A stretch of DNA of 52,841 nucleotides from JBASEY01 sp049652745. GTDB taxonomy: Bacteria; CSSED10-310. Of this stretch, positions 17,701-25,529 are shown piece after piece; the first letter of the stretch is position 1; each line of letters starts with the position of its first letter. The notes beneath the pieces were generated by a model that was not told the DNA's origin, made no database searches, and was given only the letters and a program-made list of their open reading frames with translations. The stretch is from assembly GCA_049652745.1 (NCBI GenBank), contig JBASEY010000003.1:1-52841 (forward strand). The letters are read 5' to 3'. The translations under genes were made by a program, and so were the position numbers.

Positions 17701-17964
17701 GATAGCGCCATCGTCATCCTTGCGGCCTTTTTCGCCGCTGATAACCGTAATCGGAGTGCCGCCGACGACTATCCGATCACCCTGAACGATATTTACCGTC
17801 GATCCATCCTCCAGATGAACGGGACGATGATCTAAAAGCTGAATTTGATGTGAAAACAATAGATAGAAAGCTCCCAAAGTGACGATCACTTTGATCAACG
17901 AACTCATCGAGCTTCTGATTTTGGCCGGAATTTTCAAATACAATTCTTTTAACGGACTAGCCAT
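14719..17964 (-). CDS. LPG-synthase/flippase-like membrane domain fused to a sulfatase-fold phosphotransferase-like domain
   Basis: 1081 residues; AGGAAT precedes the ATG. Residues 25-45 are a TM helix, followed by a beta-rich insert (~50-110). Residues ~130-405 form a UPF0104/LPG_synthase_TM-type helical bundle (FLPSTIGLDGYKLYDA; MAGEGIREM). Then come about six more helices (~460-620), and from 640 a sulfatase-fold domain: ILIVCDALRADH (Asp648), WTKPSVATIF (Thr688), VTADHGEEF (Asp895-His896). The usual sulfatase C/S-x-P-S-R is T-K-P-S-V here. So formylglycine chemistry is unlikely, and a Thr-nucleophile phospho-transfer (LtaS/EptA-like) is more plausible. Tail: LHKMRELGYIQ. Confidence 0.8.
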   Translation of the reverse strand: MASPLKELYLKIPAKIRSSMSSLIKVIVTLGAFYLLFSHQIQLLDHRPVHLEDGSTVNIVQGDRIVVGGTPITVISGEKGRKDDDGAILQFKEGQSVHLANNRAGKFLSMETVSAFRAIVNYLPGIKAATFWQFIVLAIFIKLIGVFCSILRWHYLLRGQGIRFPFYHIFGSFLIGRFIGTFLPSTIGLDGYKLYDASRFSRRTVECTAATVIEKVLGIVGLFITFLVALPFGRSILGAQATKITLMTLPIAVGVILLFFLLMFYPKIIRWFISLIPIPGKQKLEGFINRVNNAASAYKDRKIVLLNAALMSFLVHFTTAAMYYYTALAIGAVRAEFWQVTFASSIQIFATVITPFTMAGEGIREMAQYYLLRNQLGPVEAIVSAALGFWAVELATLPGAIFLWTRKKDYRPKYLFLDDKEVDFDALLKSEDYGLEELRPVSTEPRTTGWAKRAFLSRLSSGAAGGAYAGVLLGLLESIWTGFSKGFGPSMLFYGMVMYGLIGVCAGIGFGVFMGAIAVAFGRIKGSVKTYALAFSGWLSLNILILGRFLLNRDLYKEQGVPKIALLGLLLVAGLVFLIGVFREQSSKRLADPYSKRPFLWTALLLLVGLVFWGVSAAASASTTKTEPAGGIPQALADKPNIILIVCDALRADHLGCYGAFDADSPVMDKLADNGIRFHNAFSQASWTKPSVATIFSAMYPSAHKAFLKPDILPDDVETLAEVLQQAGYYTVGYPNNINVTEGFNFHQGFSEYHYLSPDYFFLADEFSSKLTYYSILRKVREGFLVKAKYPQHYYQEAAVVNRAVQEYLDRRGKNDRFFIFMHYMETHDPFFKHPFNGVGYARVTMPDPDPVLAEEMRSTYAGEVTYMDQRMGELFEYLKKEGLWDNTIVLVTADHGEEFYDHGGWWHGLTLYQEQIHIPFIFKLDAGNSRHITPTTRFDNARHVDVAPTLLGLARIPAPTSMQAGRDLFGYGEDTQRDITVFAEEDHEGNILKAFIDGPWKILNANPGNPRGLPEKELYRLDTDPRERDNRAAHEPVLYSDMQNALQAAREAALTGAVERQIRELTDDELHKMRELGYIQ

Positions 17965-18153
17965 AGTTTATTCCTAATGACGTGATGATTTAAATTTTTG
18001 TATGGGATTGAGTGTCAATAGCAACAATCCCCTAAGCGGCATCCACTTTAAAGCTTTTAGCCGATGGAAACAAGTGCGTCAACTTTAGGACATTTGCTGA
18101 AAAAGGCGCATGAAAAGGCAATTGCATAGCGCCGGATGACCAATCCGGTAAAT
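17965..18153. promoter_or_regulatory. 189-nt gap, the largest within the minus-strand cluster
   Basis: Separates the five upstream genes from the fusion gene. It may carry a promoter for the fusion and paralog 1, but I see no confident -35/-10 pair and no clear terminator hairpin. Confidence 0.2.
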
Positions 18154-19851
18154 TCATTCTAAGTACCCCAGGTTTTTCAAGCGGTTTTCAAGAGCTCGAC
18201 GCTCATCTTCGCCAGGCTCACCGGCAAAGGATGTCGATACATTTTTATCGACGGATTCCTGCAAAGACTTCTGAACATCATAACTCACAAATTTCGGAGG
18301 ATGGCCGGCAAAATAATCAGGTTTAAAAATATTTTGTAAAACCTTTCCGTCCAAATTATCCGGTATCGGTAGAGCCATGCTTTGCAATAAGGTGGGCATG
18401 ACATCCTCCATATTCGCCTGGATGTAACCTGGCGCTATGTCTTTACCGGAGACCATGATGATACCGTCGCTACGATGAAATCCTATCGGATGGTGTCGAG
18501 TGTCGGTAAAAAAGCTGCCGGCGCCAAGATGTTGTCGTCCCAGAACGGCGTAGTCCCGCATACAAAATAAAACATGAGGCGCATATTTTGTTTCAGGGCC
18601 ATGAAAAATCTCTTCTCGAAACCAAACTTTGTCCGTCAGCGGGATTCCTGTTTGAGGATGCTTTAGATTCGACAGCAGATTTTTCAGCGTATTTTTCAAA
18701 TCCTCAACTTCAGCGGATGACACCGTGCCGGCAGGGTTTTCATCTGTTTTTTCGTTGATATAAAACCCTTGAGACGGTATCGATCCAAAAAACACTTTTG
18801 TCTTGGACCAGTCCACAACAGACGCCAGATCGAGCCGAGCGGAAAACAGCGTAGATCGGCGACTGCGGATGGCTCGACGAATCCCGGTTTGGATGGAGGA
18901 GGGAAGAAGCTTTCGGATCATATCGGCATCACCGATGGTCTGAAGCCAGTCAAACAGGCGTCTTTTGATATAAGGCCTGGAGTGTACAGCCAACAAATTC
19001 TGTTCCAACAACCAGGTATTGGCGTTGAAAAACCCTTCAGTCACTCCAAATCCGTGGTCTGAAAGAACGAAAACATTATCGTCAGGCTTCAATGATTCGA
19101 TCAATTCTCCTGCAATCAAATCGACTCGCTTGAACAGGTCTATCAACTGAGGCCGGACGCGTTTCGCTCGGGGGGAGTCATACAGCGGATTGACTGGAAA
19201 AAGGTATTTGGCGAAAAGATGCAGGATACGATCGATTGTGACGAAAACGACCATGAAAAACGTCCACTCTTCCGTCCGCATCAGGTGCCGGACAGCTTCG
19301 TGCCGCCGTTCCAGGCTTTCGCGGAGATCATGAATGAAGCGTGCGATTTCCGCGTCCGTGGTGGTGTCATACTGAGGGATATCGATGTTGATGATATAAT
19401 TGCCGCATACGGCTTTCAGGCGATCTCGAAGGCTCAGGGGCGACGTAAAAGGGGACGTGAATCCTGGACTCATCATACCGCTGACCATACAGCCTTTCAG
19501 CGGCGCCGGCGGGTAAGTTATAGGCACGTTGACGACAATCGAGCGGCCCTCGTTCATTTCGACGGCATCCCAAAGGCGAAGACCTTGGACATCTTGGGAT
19601 GAGACCAGCGGGCGATCGGGATTTTTCAGCGGACTGACAGTGAAATCGTATATGCCGTGTCGGCCTGGATTCAAGCCGGTTGTGCAGGTTGTCCATGCAG
19701 GGGGCGTTGTCGGTGGAATCGTCGATGTCAACGGCCCCCAGGCGGCGTGTTCGCGCAAAGCGGCCAGAGCGGGCATTTCACCGGATTTCATCAATGGGTC
19801 AATCAGGTCAAATGTCGCTCCGTCCAGGCCGATGATCAGTGCGCGACGCAT
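18154..19851 (-). CDS. Alkaline-phosphatase-superfamily hydrolase, paralog 2
   Basis: 565 residues from ATG 19851 (TTG 19866 is an alternative; neither has a strong ribosome site). Motifs: LIIGLDGATFD (Asp10), IPPTTPPAWTT (Thr49 likely nucleophile), TGLNPGRHGIYDF, VTIDRILHLF, LSDHGFG, and a late His in HHPIGFHRSDG. The C-terminus ends ENRLKNLGYLE. It lies 24 nt after the APS kinase stop, so the two are co-transcribed. The closest look-alike in the window is 12981-14687. Substrate unknown. Confidence 0.8.
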   Translation of the reverse strand: MRRALIIGLDGATFDLIDPLMKSGEMPALAALREHAAWGPLTSTIPPTTPPAWTTCTTGLNPGRHGIYDFTVSPLKNPDRPLVSSQDVQGLRLWDAVEMNEGRSIVVNVPITYPPAPLKGCMVSGMMSPGFTSPFTSPLSLRDRLKAVCGNYIINIDIPQYDTTTDAEIARFIHDLRESLERRHEAVRHLMRTEEWTFFMVVFVTIDRILHLFAKYLFPVNPLYDSPRAKRVRPQLIDLFKRVDLIAGELIESLKPDDNVFVLSDHGFGVTEGFFNANTWLLEQNLLAVHSRPYIKRRLFDWLQTIGDADMIRKLLPSSIQTGIRRAIRSRRSTLFSARLDLASVVDWSKTKVFFGSIPSQGFYINEKTDENPAGTVSSAEVEDLKNTLKNLLSNLKHPQTGIPLTDKVWFREEIFHGPETKYAPHVLFCMRDYAVLGRQHLGAGSFFTDTRHHPIGFHRSDGIIMVSGKDIAPGYIQANMEDVMPTLLQSMALPIPDNLDGKVLQNIFKPDYFAGHPPKFVSYDVQKSLQESVDKNVSTSFAGEPGEDERRALENRLKNLGYLE

Positions 19852-19875
19852 GTTTTTCACAAACAAGAATGCGCT

Positions 19876-20469
19876 TTACAGATATCCCAGGCTCTCCAAG
19901 CGCTTGACAATCGCATCCTCTTCTTCCTGCGTCAAGGTCTTTACCTTGGGCAGATAATTCAGCTCTTCCAACTTGGCAAGAATTTTGGCAAGACTTTCCT
20001 CTGGCGTTTCTTTGTCTGTTTCAACAAGAACTTCCGGATTCTCGGGAGCCTCATACGGATCGTCAACGCCTGTAAATCCCTTTATTTCACCTTTAAAAGC
20101 CTTGTAATACAACCCTTTGGGGTCACGCTTGGCACATTCTTCGACTGAGCATTTACAGTACACCTCGACAAAATTGCCTATCAATTCCCTGTTTTTGTCG
20201 CGGATGGACGCATAGGGTGAAATACAGGCTGCAACCGCAACGCGCTCCGTCGCCGTCAAATATGAGCTGACATAGCCGACACGGCGGATGTTTTCGTCAC
20301 GATCTTCCTTTGAAAATCCAAGACCCTTGCTCAAACTTCGACGAATAACGTCACCGTCCAGAATTTCAACGGTTTGTCCACGTTTGCGAAGCTCATGCGC
20401 CAAACGAAGCGCCAAGGTGGATTTACCTGAGCCGCTCAGGCCGGTAAACCAGACTGTATATCCTTTCAT
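19876..20469 (-). CDS. cysC: Adenylylsulfate (APS) kinase with extra C-terminal tail
   Basis: 197 residues. Phosphorylates APS to PAPS with ATP. The P-loop GLSGSGKS is at residues 10-17, followed by ILDGDVIRRSLSKGLGFS, RDENIRRVGYVS, FVEVYCKCSVEECAKRDPKGLY and FTGVDDPYEAPENPE: all the CysC family motifs are present. AAAGGAG precedes the start. The catalytic domain finishes near residue 173. The last ~24 residues (TLTQEEEDAIVKRLESLGYL) are an add-on that copies the tails of the flanking phosphatases. Sits between paralogs 2 and 3. Confidence 0.95.
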   Translation of the reverse strand: MKGYTVWFTGLSGSGKSTLALRLAHELRKRGQTVEILDGDVIRRSLSKGLGFSKEDRDENIRRVGYVSSYLTATERVAVAACISPYASIRDKNRELIGNFVEVYCKCSVEECAKRDPKGLYYKAFKGEIKGFTGVDDPYEAPENPEVLVETDKETPEESLAKILAKLEELNYLPKVKTLTQEEEDAIVKRLESLGYL

Positions 20470-20484
20470 CTTAAAAAACTCCTT

Positions 20485-21909
20485 TCATTTCAAAATAACC
20501 ATCGGTTCTGTTTCTGTTATATTAAAGTAATGTAAAACGATCGACATGATGTCGGTGATATCGCACTTTCCGGGATGCCGGAAAGTTCCGGAAGTTTTAT
20601 TAATAGCTGTTTCGAAATTGCCGATACAAACGCCGAAAAAATCATGATTGGCGCCGTCGGGGCCCCGGTCGTTTCGGCGCGTGAACACGCCGTCGCCAAA
20701 AGCGTCCGGATTCGGCCCGACACCTCCCAAGGAACGCCACGCCAGGCTGCCGAAGTAAACCATTAAATCAGGGGGAATACCATTGATTTCTTTATACAAT
20801 TTTTCAGGATACAAAACCTGGTTTCCCAACAAATTCCCTTCGATATCCCGCATTGCGTTCAAAGCGGCAGCAAGACGTTGACGCTGGTTGTGAAACTCGT
20901 TTCGGGGGATAGCGCCATTGGGCTCACGACCCTCCACATTCAGGAAAACACGACCGAAATACCCGCCTTCACCCCACGCTCTGGTTGCGCTCCAATTGAC
21001 CATTTCCGAACTCAACGGTGTTTCTTCCCACGGGGTTTGTTTCAACGTCATCCATCCATTTTTGATCAGCCAGTGATTGATTCGGATACCGCCCTGCATA
21101 GGCTGTGCTCCGTGATCCGACACGATCAACACTCCGCAGTCGGACGGCAGCAGATCCAAAGTATCGTTGATCTCTTGGTCGAGCAGAGCGTAATAATCGG
21201 GTATCGCGTTTTCAAAAACACTGTCTTCGATGAACAGTGGATGAGCGGCGTCCCAATGATGCCAGAAGGCGTGGTGCAGGCGATCGAGTCCGATTTCGAC
21301 CATCATCGCAAAATCCCAGTCTTGGGTTTCCAGCAGGTGCCGAAAAGCGGCAAAACGTGCACGAGTCATCGATATCAATTGGTGAAGAAGGTTTTCTGTG
21401 GAGATGGTTCTGAAATTATCGATATCGACACGATAATCCGGGAATCGTTTTTTGATTTCAGGGCCGATATGCGCCGGCCAGGAGTGGATCGTGCCGGACT
21501 CCGGCGCCGGTATTCCAGCCAAGCATACGCCGTTAACCGGAGTGATAGGATACGTTTGAGGGATACCAACTAAAATGGACCGCAATTGATGGGAGCCCAG
21601 CACGTCCCAGATACGCGGGGTTTTAACATCGAGCGAATGAGATAATCTCAGGGAATCATACCCGAAATCAACCCGAGAGCGGATGCCGTACAAGCCAAGC
21701 TGGCCGGGGTCTTTACCGGTCGTCATGGAACTCCAGGCAGGGATCGTCAACGGCGGATCCGTCGATCGCATCGAAGCGGCGAAACCATTTTCTGATAGTT
21801 TTCTACATGCCGGTATGTGTTCGGAAAGCTTATCGAACATCAGCCTGGGATCGGCACAGTCCAATCCAAAGACAATCAATTTTTTTTGTCGATACCCGCT
21901 GTTTTTCAT
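20485..21909 (-). CDS. Alkaline-phosphatase-superfamily hydrolase, paralog 3
   Basis: 474 residues; the start overlaps the PHP gene stop as ATGA. Motifs: FGLDCADP (Asp17), DPPLTIPAWSS (Thr55 likely nucleophile), TGKDPGQLGLYG, EIGLDRLHHAFW, IVSDHGAQ, and a late His in GANHDFFG. Unlike paralogs 1 and 2 it has no LGYL tail and ends TETEPMVILK. It lies 16 nt before the APS kinase. Substrate unknown. Confidence 0.8.
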   Translation of the reverse strand: MKNSGYRQKKLIVFGLDCADPRLMFDKLSEHIPACRKLSENGFAASMRSTDPPLTIPAWSSMTTGKDPGQLGLYGIRSRVDFGYDSLRLSHSLDVKTPRIWDVLGSHQLRSILVGIPQTYPITPVNGVCLAGIPAPESGTIHSWPAHIGPEIKKRFPDYRVDIDNFRTISTENLLHQLISMTRARFAAFRHLLETQDWDFAMMVEIGLDRLHHAFWHHWDAAHPLFIEDSVFENAIPDYYALLDQEINDTLDLLPSDCGVLIVSDHGAQPMQGGIRINHWLIKNGWMTLKQTPWEETPLSSEMVNWSATRAWGEGGYFGRVFLNVEGREPNGAIPRNEFHNQRQRLAAALNAMRDIEGNLLGNQVLYPEKLYKEINGIPPDLMVYFGSLAWRSLGGVGPNPDAFGDGVFTRRNDRGPDGANHDFFGVCIGNFETAINKTSGTFRHPGKCDITDIMSIVLHYFNITETEPMVILK

Positions 21910-22799
21910 ACCGATGTCATGGACGCGCTGATCGGAATATTCAAACGTTCCAACAGGGGCCTGAGAAAACTGCCGGTAATGGGTTCTCTGTCAGTACCAA
22001 GGCCTATGGGATTGGGTTTGAAAACCCCATGAAAATCACTTCCTCCCGATTCCAAAAGACTCAATTTTTGAGCGATTCGTGAAAACTCCCGCCGCATTTC
22101 TTGAGTGTGAACCGGGTAGTGTGTTTCGATGCCCTCTATTCCCATGGACTTAAGGCGGGAGATATGAGATTCCATAGTGTCGAACGGGAAACGTATCAGT
22201 CCGGGATGAGCCAAAATCGGTATTCCACCCATATGTTTTATCATTGTGGCGGCTTCCGAAACGGTTGGTCGGTACCGCTCTTGGTAGGCCGGTCGTCCAC
22301 GGTTGAGATATCTTTTAAACGCTTCGTTGGTATTCTCAACGTATCCATTCCTGACCAACGCTTCGGCGATATGAGGTCGACTGATGATGTCGCCAGCGGC
22401 GATATTACGGACTTCTTCAAACGTGATCTCGAATCCTAGTTCATTCAATTTTTGTACTATTTTGGGGTTACGTGATGCACGGCCTTCACCGATTTTCCGC
22501 AACATTTCGATAAAAAACTCATCGGGCTTTTTGATTCCCAAGCCGACAATATGCACGGATATCTCATCATAATCCGCACTGAATTCTATTCCACGCACCA
22601 AACGAATACCTCGTTTAGCCGCTTGTTCTTCAGCAAATTCCAGCCCGGCGATTGAATCGTGATCAGTGATGGCAACCAGTGTCAACCCAAACTCAAAAGC
22701 CATATCGACAAGAGTTTCAGGGGTTTCCGAACCGTCTGAAAACGTAGTGTGGGTATGCAGATCCATCAGATCTGATGGTTTATGTACGAGCGGCGTCAA
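21906..22799 (-). CDS. PHP-domain phosphoesterase (TrpH/YciV-like)
   Basis: 297 residues from a TTG at 22799 with GGAG upstream; ATG 22766 (at MDLHTHTTF) is an alternative. Metal-site motifs of the PHP family: MDLHTHTTFSDG, ITDHDSI, GIEFSAD, ISRPHIAEALVRNGY, ILAHPGLI, ESGGSDFHG. This TrpH/YciV-like layout hydrolyses 3',5'-nucleoside bisphosphates or trims RNA in studied members. Beside Sat and CysC it could remove PAP, the by-product of PAPS-using transferases. That role is inference. Confidence 0.85.
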   Translation of the reverse strand: MTPLVHKPSDLMDLHTHTTFSDGSETPETLVDMAFEFGLTLVAITDHDSIAGLEFAEEQAAKRGIRLVRGIEFSADYDEISVHIVGLGIKKPDEFFIEMLRKIGEGRASRNPKIVQKLNELGFEITFEEVRNIAAGDIISRPHIAEALVRNGYVENTNEAFKRYLNRGRPAYQERYRPTVSEAATMIKHMGGIPILAHPGLIRFPFDTMESHISRLKSMGIEGIETHYPVHTQEMRREFSRIAQKLSLLESGGSDFHGVFKPNPIGLGTDREPITGSFLRPLLERLNIPISASMTSV

Positions 22800-22817
22800 T
22801 TGTCGGAAATCTCCAAT

Positions 22818-23972
22818 TTATTTTGCGTTACGAATCAGTACTTCCGCAACTTCAGGCCGCGTGAATTCCACCGGTGGAACGATGCCTTCACGCAGCATTT
22901 CCCTGACCTTGGTGCCGGAAAGAGAAACATGGTTTTCTTTTCCATGAGGGCAGGTTTTGGTCGAAGCCATACCACCGCATCGCTTGCAGAAGAAGGTGTA
23001 ATCGAAAAACAAGGGGGTGATATCGATCGCTTTCGGATCGAATTCGCTGAAAATATAATGGGCGTCATAGGTTCCATAGTAATTCCCGACACCGGCGTGA
23101 TCACGACCGACGATAAAATGCGATACTCCGTAGTTTTTGCGGATAATCGCATGCATGATCGCTTCTTTCGGGCCGGCATAACGCATATTGGCAGGCATAA
23201 CCGACAAAACGACTCTGTCTTTCGGATAATAATTTTCTAAAAGCACCTCATAACATTCCATCCTGACATCGGCAGGAATATCGTCGGATTTCGTGGCTCC
23301 GACCAGCGGATGCAGAAGCAGACCATCGACGATTTCCATGGCGGTTTTCTGGATGTATTCATGAGCCCGATGAACCGGATTCCGGGTCTGGAAAGCGACA
23401 ATGGTGTTCCAACCTTTTTTCTCGAACAATACGCGTGTCTCGATCGGATCCAATCGGTATTTGACCAAATCATCATATGTAATTCGGTTGAACAGGCTGA
23501 TCGGGCCCGCGATGTAATAATCGCCCTGCTGAAGCAGAGCGGCCACTCCCGGATGGTTTTCATCATCGGTTTTGTAAACCTGAAGCGCTTCACGGCTTTT
23601 ATCCGCCGGATATATTTCCTCCACCGTCAGAATCCCCAAACACTCCCCTTTTAGATTGTATATTGCCAAATCTTCGGATTTGCTGACTTTTTCCTTGCCT
23701 TCCTTAGTGATGGACAGTGTGATCGGAATCGTCCAGGGAAGACCGTTCGCCAAATGCATGTGGTGCAGAATGCTTTCATAGTTTTTGGAATTGACAAAAC
23801 CTTCCAACGGACTGAACGCTCCATTGGAAATCATCTCGAGATCAGCCAGCTCGCGGGAGTTCAAAATGATTTTTTTCAACGATTTCGCTTTTTCCATTGC
23901 AGCAAGTCGTTCGTCACCGGTCAAAATCCGATTGACAAGATGCCCTCCATGGGGAGCAATTAATTTAGACAT
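22818..23972 (-). CDS. sat: Sulfate adenylyltransferase (ATP sulfurylase)
   Basis: 384 residues, AAAGGAG before the ATG. Makes APS from sulfate and ATP. Signature motifs: FQTRNPVHRAHEY, LLLHPLVGATKSDDIP, MRYAGPKEA, IVGRDHAGVG. A CKRCGGMASTKTCPHG stretch near the C-terminus matches the zinc-binding site of bacterial/archaeal Sat. It has the full length of the single-domain form. Being next to cysC and away from any aprAB/dsr genes, it serves PAPS synthesis here rather than sulfate respiration, as far as this window shows. Confidence 0.95.
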   Translation of the reverse strand: MSKLIAPHGGHLVNRILTGDERLAAMEKAKSLKKIILNSRELADLEMISNGAFSPLEGFVNSKNYESILHHMHLANGLPWTIPITLSITKEGKEKVSKSEDLAIYNLKGECLGILTVEEIYPADKSREALQVYKTDDENHPGVAALLQQGDYYIAGPISLFNRITYDDLVKYRLDPIETRVLFEKKGWNTIVAFQTRNPVHRAHEYIQKTAMEIVDGLLLHPLVGATKSDDIPADVRMECYEVLLENYYPKDRVVLSVMPANMRYAGPKEAIMHAIIRKNYGVSHFIVGRDHAGVGNYYGTYDAHYIFSEFDPKAIDITPLFFDYTFFCKRCGGMASTKTCPHGKENHVSLSGTKVREMLREGIVPPVEFTRPEVAEVLIRNAK

Positions 23973-24008
23973 AATCTTTCTCCTTTATAATCAAGTGGTT
24001 ATTAATTC

Positions 24009-25361
24009 TCACGTGCTGTGCGGCCAAGCAGCGATAACGTGTCCCTCAGCAAGCGGATCAACTATACCAAAATAACTCAAAATAGTAGAATAAAGATCGA
24101 TGATTGCCGGAATGGAGCTTATCAGCCTGCCTTTTCTGAACCATATCATCGCATTTTCATACGTGTGCATGCCTTGCAAACGAGCCGGCCGGGTCAGAGG
24201 AGCGGGCTGCAAGCGGGATTTGAGTTCCACGCCTGGAGCAGGAACAGCGACAATATCCGGCGCCGATCGCGCTGCAGGCCCGGAAAAAAGCTCGGATCCA
24301 CGTAGCACTTTTTCGAAAACCGGTGTTGTCCCATCCGGCAGACAAACTGATGTGAGATGTTGTACGAGTGAATCCTGTACAAGTGTAAACTCCATCGGGT
24401 CGACTGAACCGATGGATTCTCTGTCTTTCAAATTCAAATACAGTCTTCCGGGTATCATACTGTAGGCTATGCTTTCAGGTTTCATCCGATGTAATCCGTT
24501 TCCGGACTCCTGATCCCATTTAAGATATCCGTTTTCAACCAGCCAGGCATTGAGATCCCATTCAATATTCGACGCACAGAATCCATGATCGGACAGAATC
24601 AGCACTTCAGTGCTGTCATCGGCAGTTTTTACGATATCGGAAAGATTTTGGTCCAGGATTTCAAAGAAGTCACAGATCATCGAGTAGAGTCGATCTGTTT
24701 CATCGTTCACGGACGACCAAAGGAAATGGAACAGACGATCGGTTTCCATGATATGAAGATGAGCGTACCGCCACGGATTCGATTCGATCAACTCTTTAAA
24801 GACGGTGAATCGTTGGTTGACGATAGCAGTTAATTGTTCGATAAATTCATCGGGTTTATCCAATGCCGATGAGGTGTCTGCATCGATGACGTAGTTTTTT
24901 TTAGTAAGAAGGCGGGATATCGCCGAAGGAAAGGCTATTTTTTCGACATCGACACCCAAAAAACCGCCGATGAGGATGCCGTTGACCGGTTCAGGCGGAT
25001 AGGTGACCGGAACATTCATCACAATGACGGGAATATGATATTGGCTGAGCATTCCCCACAAGGATGTTCCCTGTCGATTGGCGGCGTTAGGCAGTGTCAA
25101 AGACAGGCCAGGCAGAGTGCGGTCAATAAAGCCGAAAATTCCATGCCCACCGGGATTGCGGCCGGACATGAAAGTGCTCCATGCCACCGATGAAACGGTT
25201 GGAAAGACGGATGTCATTGTTGATGGGCTTTTGTCGTTCATCAGACTGTGCAGTCGATGCCACAGACCCTGATCATATTGCTTTTTAAACAGCGTTCGAG
25301 GAAAGCCATCAAGGCTGATGGTGAGCATTTTTCGAGAATTGAAATCGGTTGATCTAGACAA
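24009..25361 (-). CDS. Alkaline-phosphatase-superfamily hydrolase, paralog 4 (Ser nucleophile variant)
   Basis: 450 residues from TTG 25361 with GGGAG upstream; ATG 25328 (MLTISLDG) is an alternative. Motifs: ISLDGFP (Asp18), FPTVSSVAWSTF, MSGRNPGGHGIFGF, METDRLFHFLW, LSDHGFC, and a late His in GMHTYENA. Aligned with the T-x-P-A-W of its three paralogs, the nucleophile position is Ser57 in S-S-V-A-W, with Pro changed to Val. First gene of the cluster, 36 nt before sat. No LGYL tail. Confidence 0.75.
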   Translation of the reverse strand: MSRSTDFNSRKMLTISLDGFPRTLFKKQYDQGLWHRLHSLMNDKSPSTMTSVFPTVSSVAWSTFMSGRNPGGHGIFGFIDRTLPGLSLTLPNAANRQGTSLWGMLSQYHIPVIVMNVPVTYPPEPVNGILIGGFLGVDVEKIAFPSAISRLLTKKNYVIDADTSSALDKPDEFIEQLTAIVNQRFTVFKELIESNPWRYAHLHIMETDRLFHFLWSSVNDETDRLYSMICDFFEILDQNLSDIVKTADDSTEVLILSDHGFCASNIEWDLNAWLVENGYLKWDQESGNGLHRMKPESIAYSMIPGRLYLNLKDRESIGSVDPMEFTLVQDSLVQHLTSVCLPDGTTPVFEKVLRGSELFSGPAARSAPDIVAVPAPGVELKSRLQPAPLTRPARLQGMHTYENAMIWFRKGRLISSIPAIIDLYSTILSYFGIVDPLAEGHVIAAWPHST

Positions 25362-25529
25362 TGAGAACAGCTCCCGGTTATCCTTAGTCTCATCCCATCG
25401 GGCCGGGTTGTCGATCAGCCCATGGAAAAGGGTTTTATGCTATCAAAGGGTTAAAGCTGAGTCAAACAATCATCAGCTCCTTATATTTTTGAGCATATCG
25501 AGTTCATGGGTCGTTGTTGAGATTGATGT

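Noticed and set aside
20878..21573. 231-codon plus-strand ORF inside AP paralog 3
   Set aside because: Antisense shadow with no recognisable motif.
22818..23972. Sat as evidence for dissimilatory sulfate reduction
   Set aside because: No apr, qmo or dsr genes are in the window and sat is linked with cysC, which fits PAPS synthesis.
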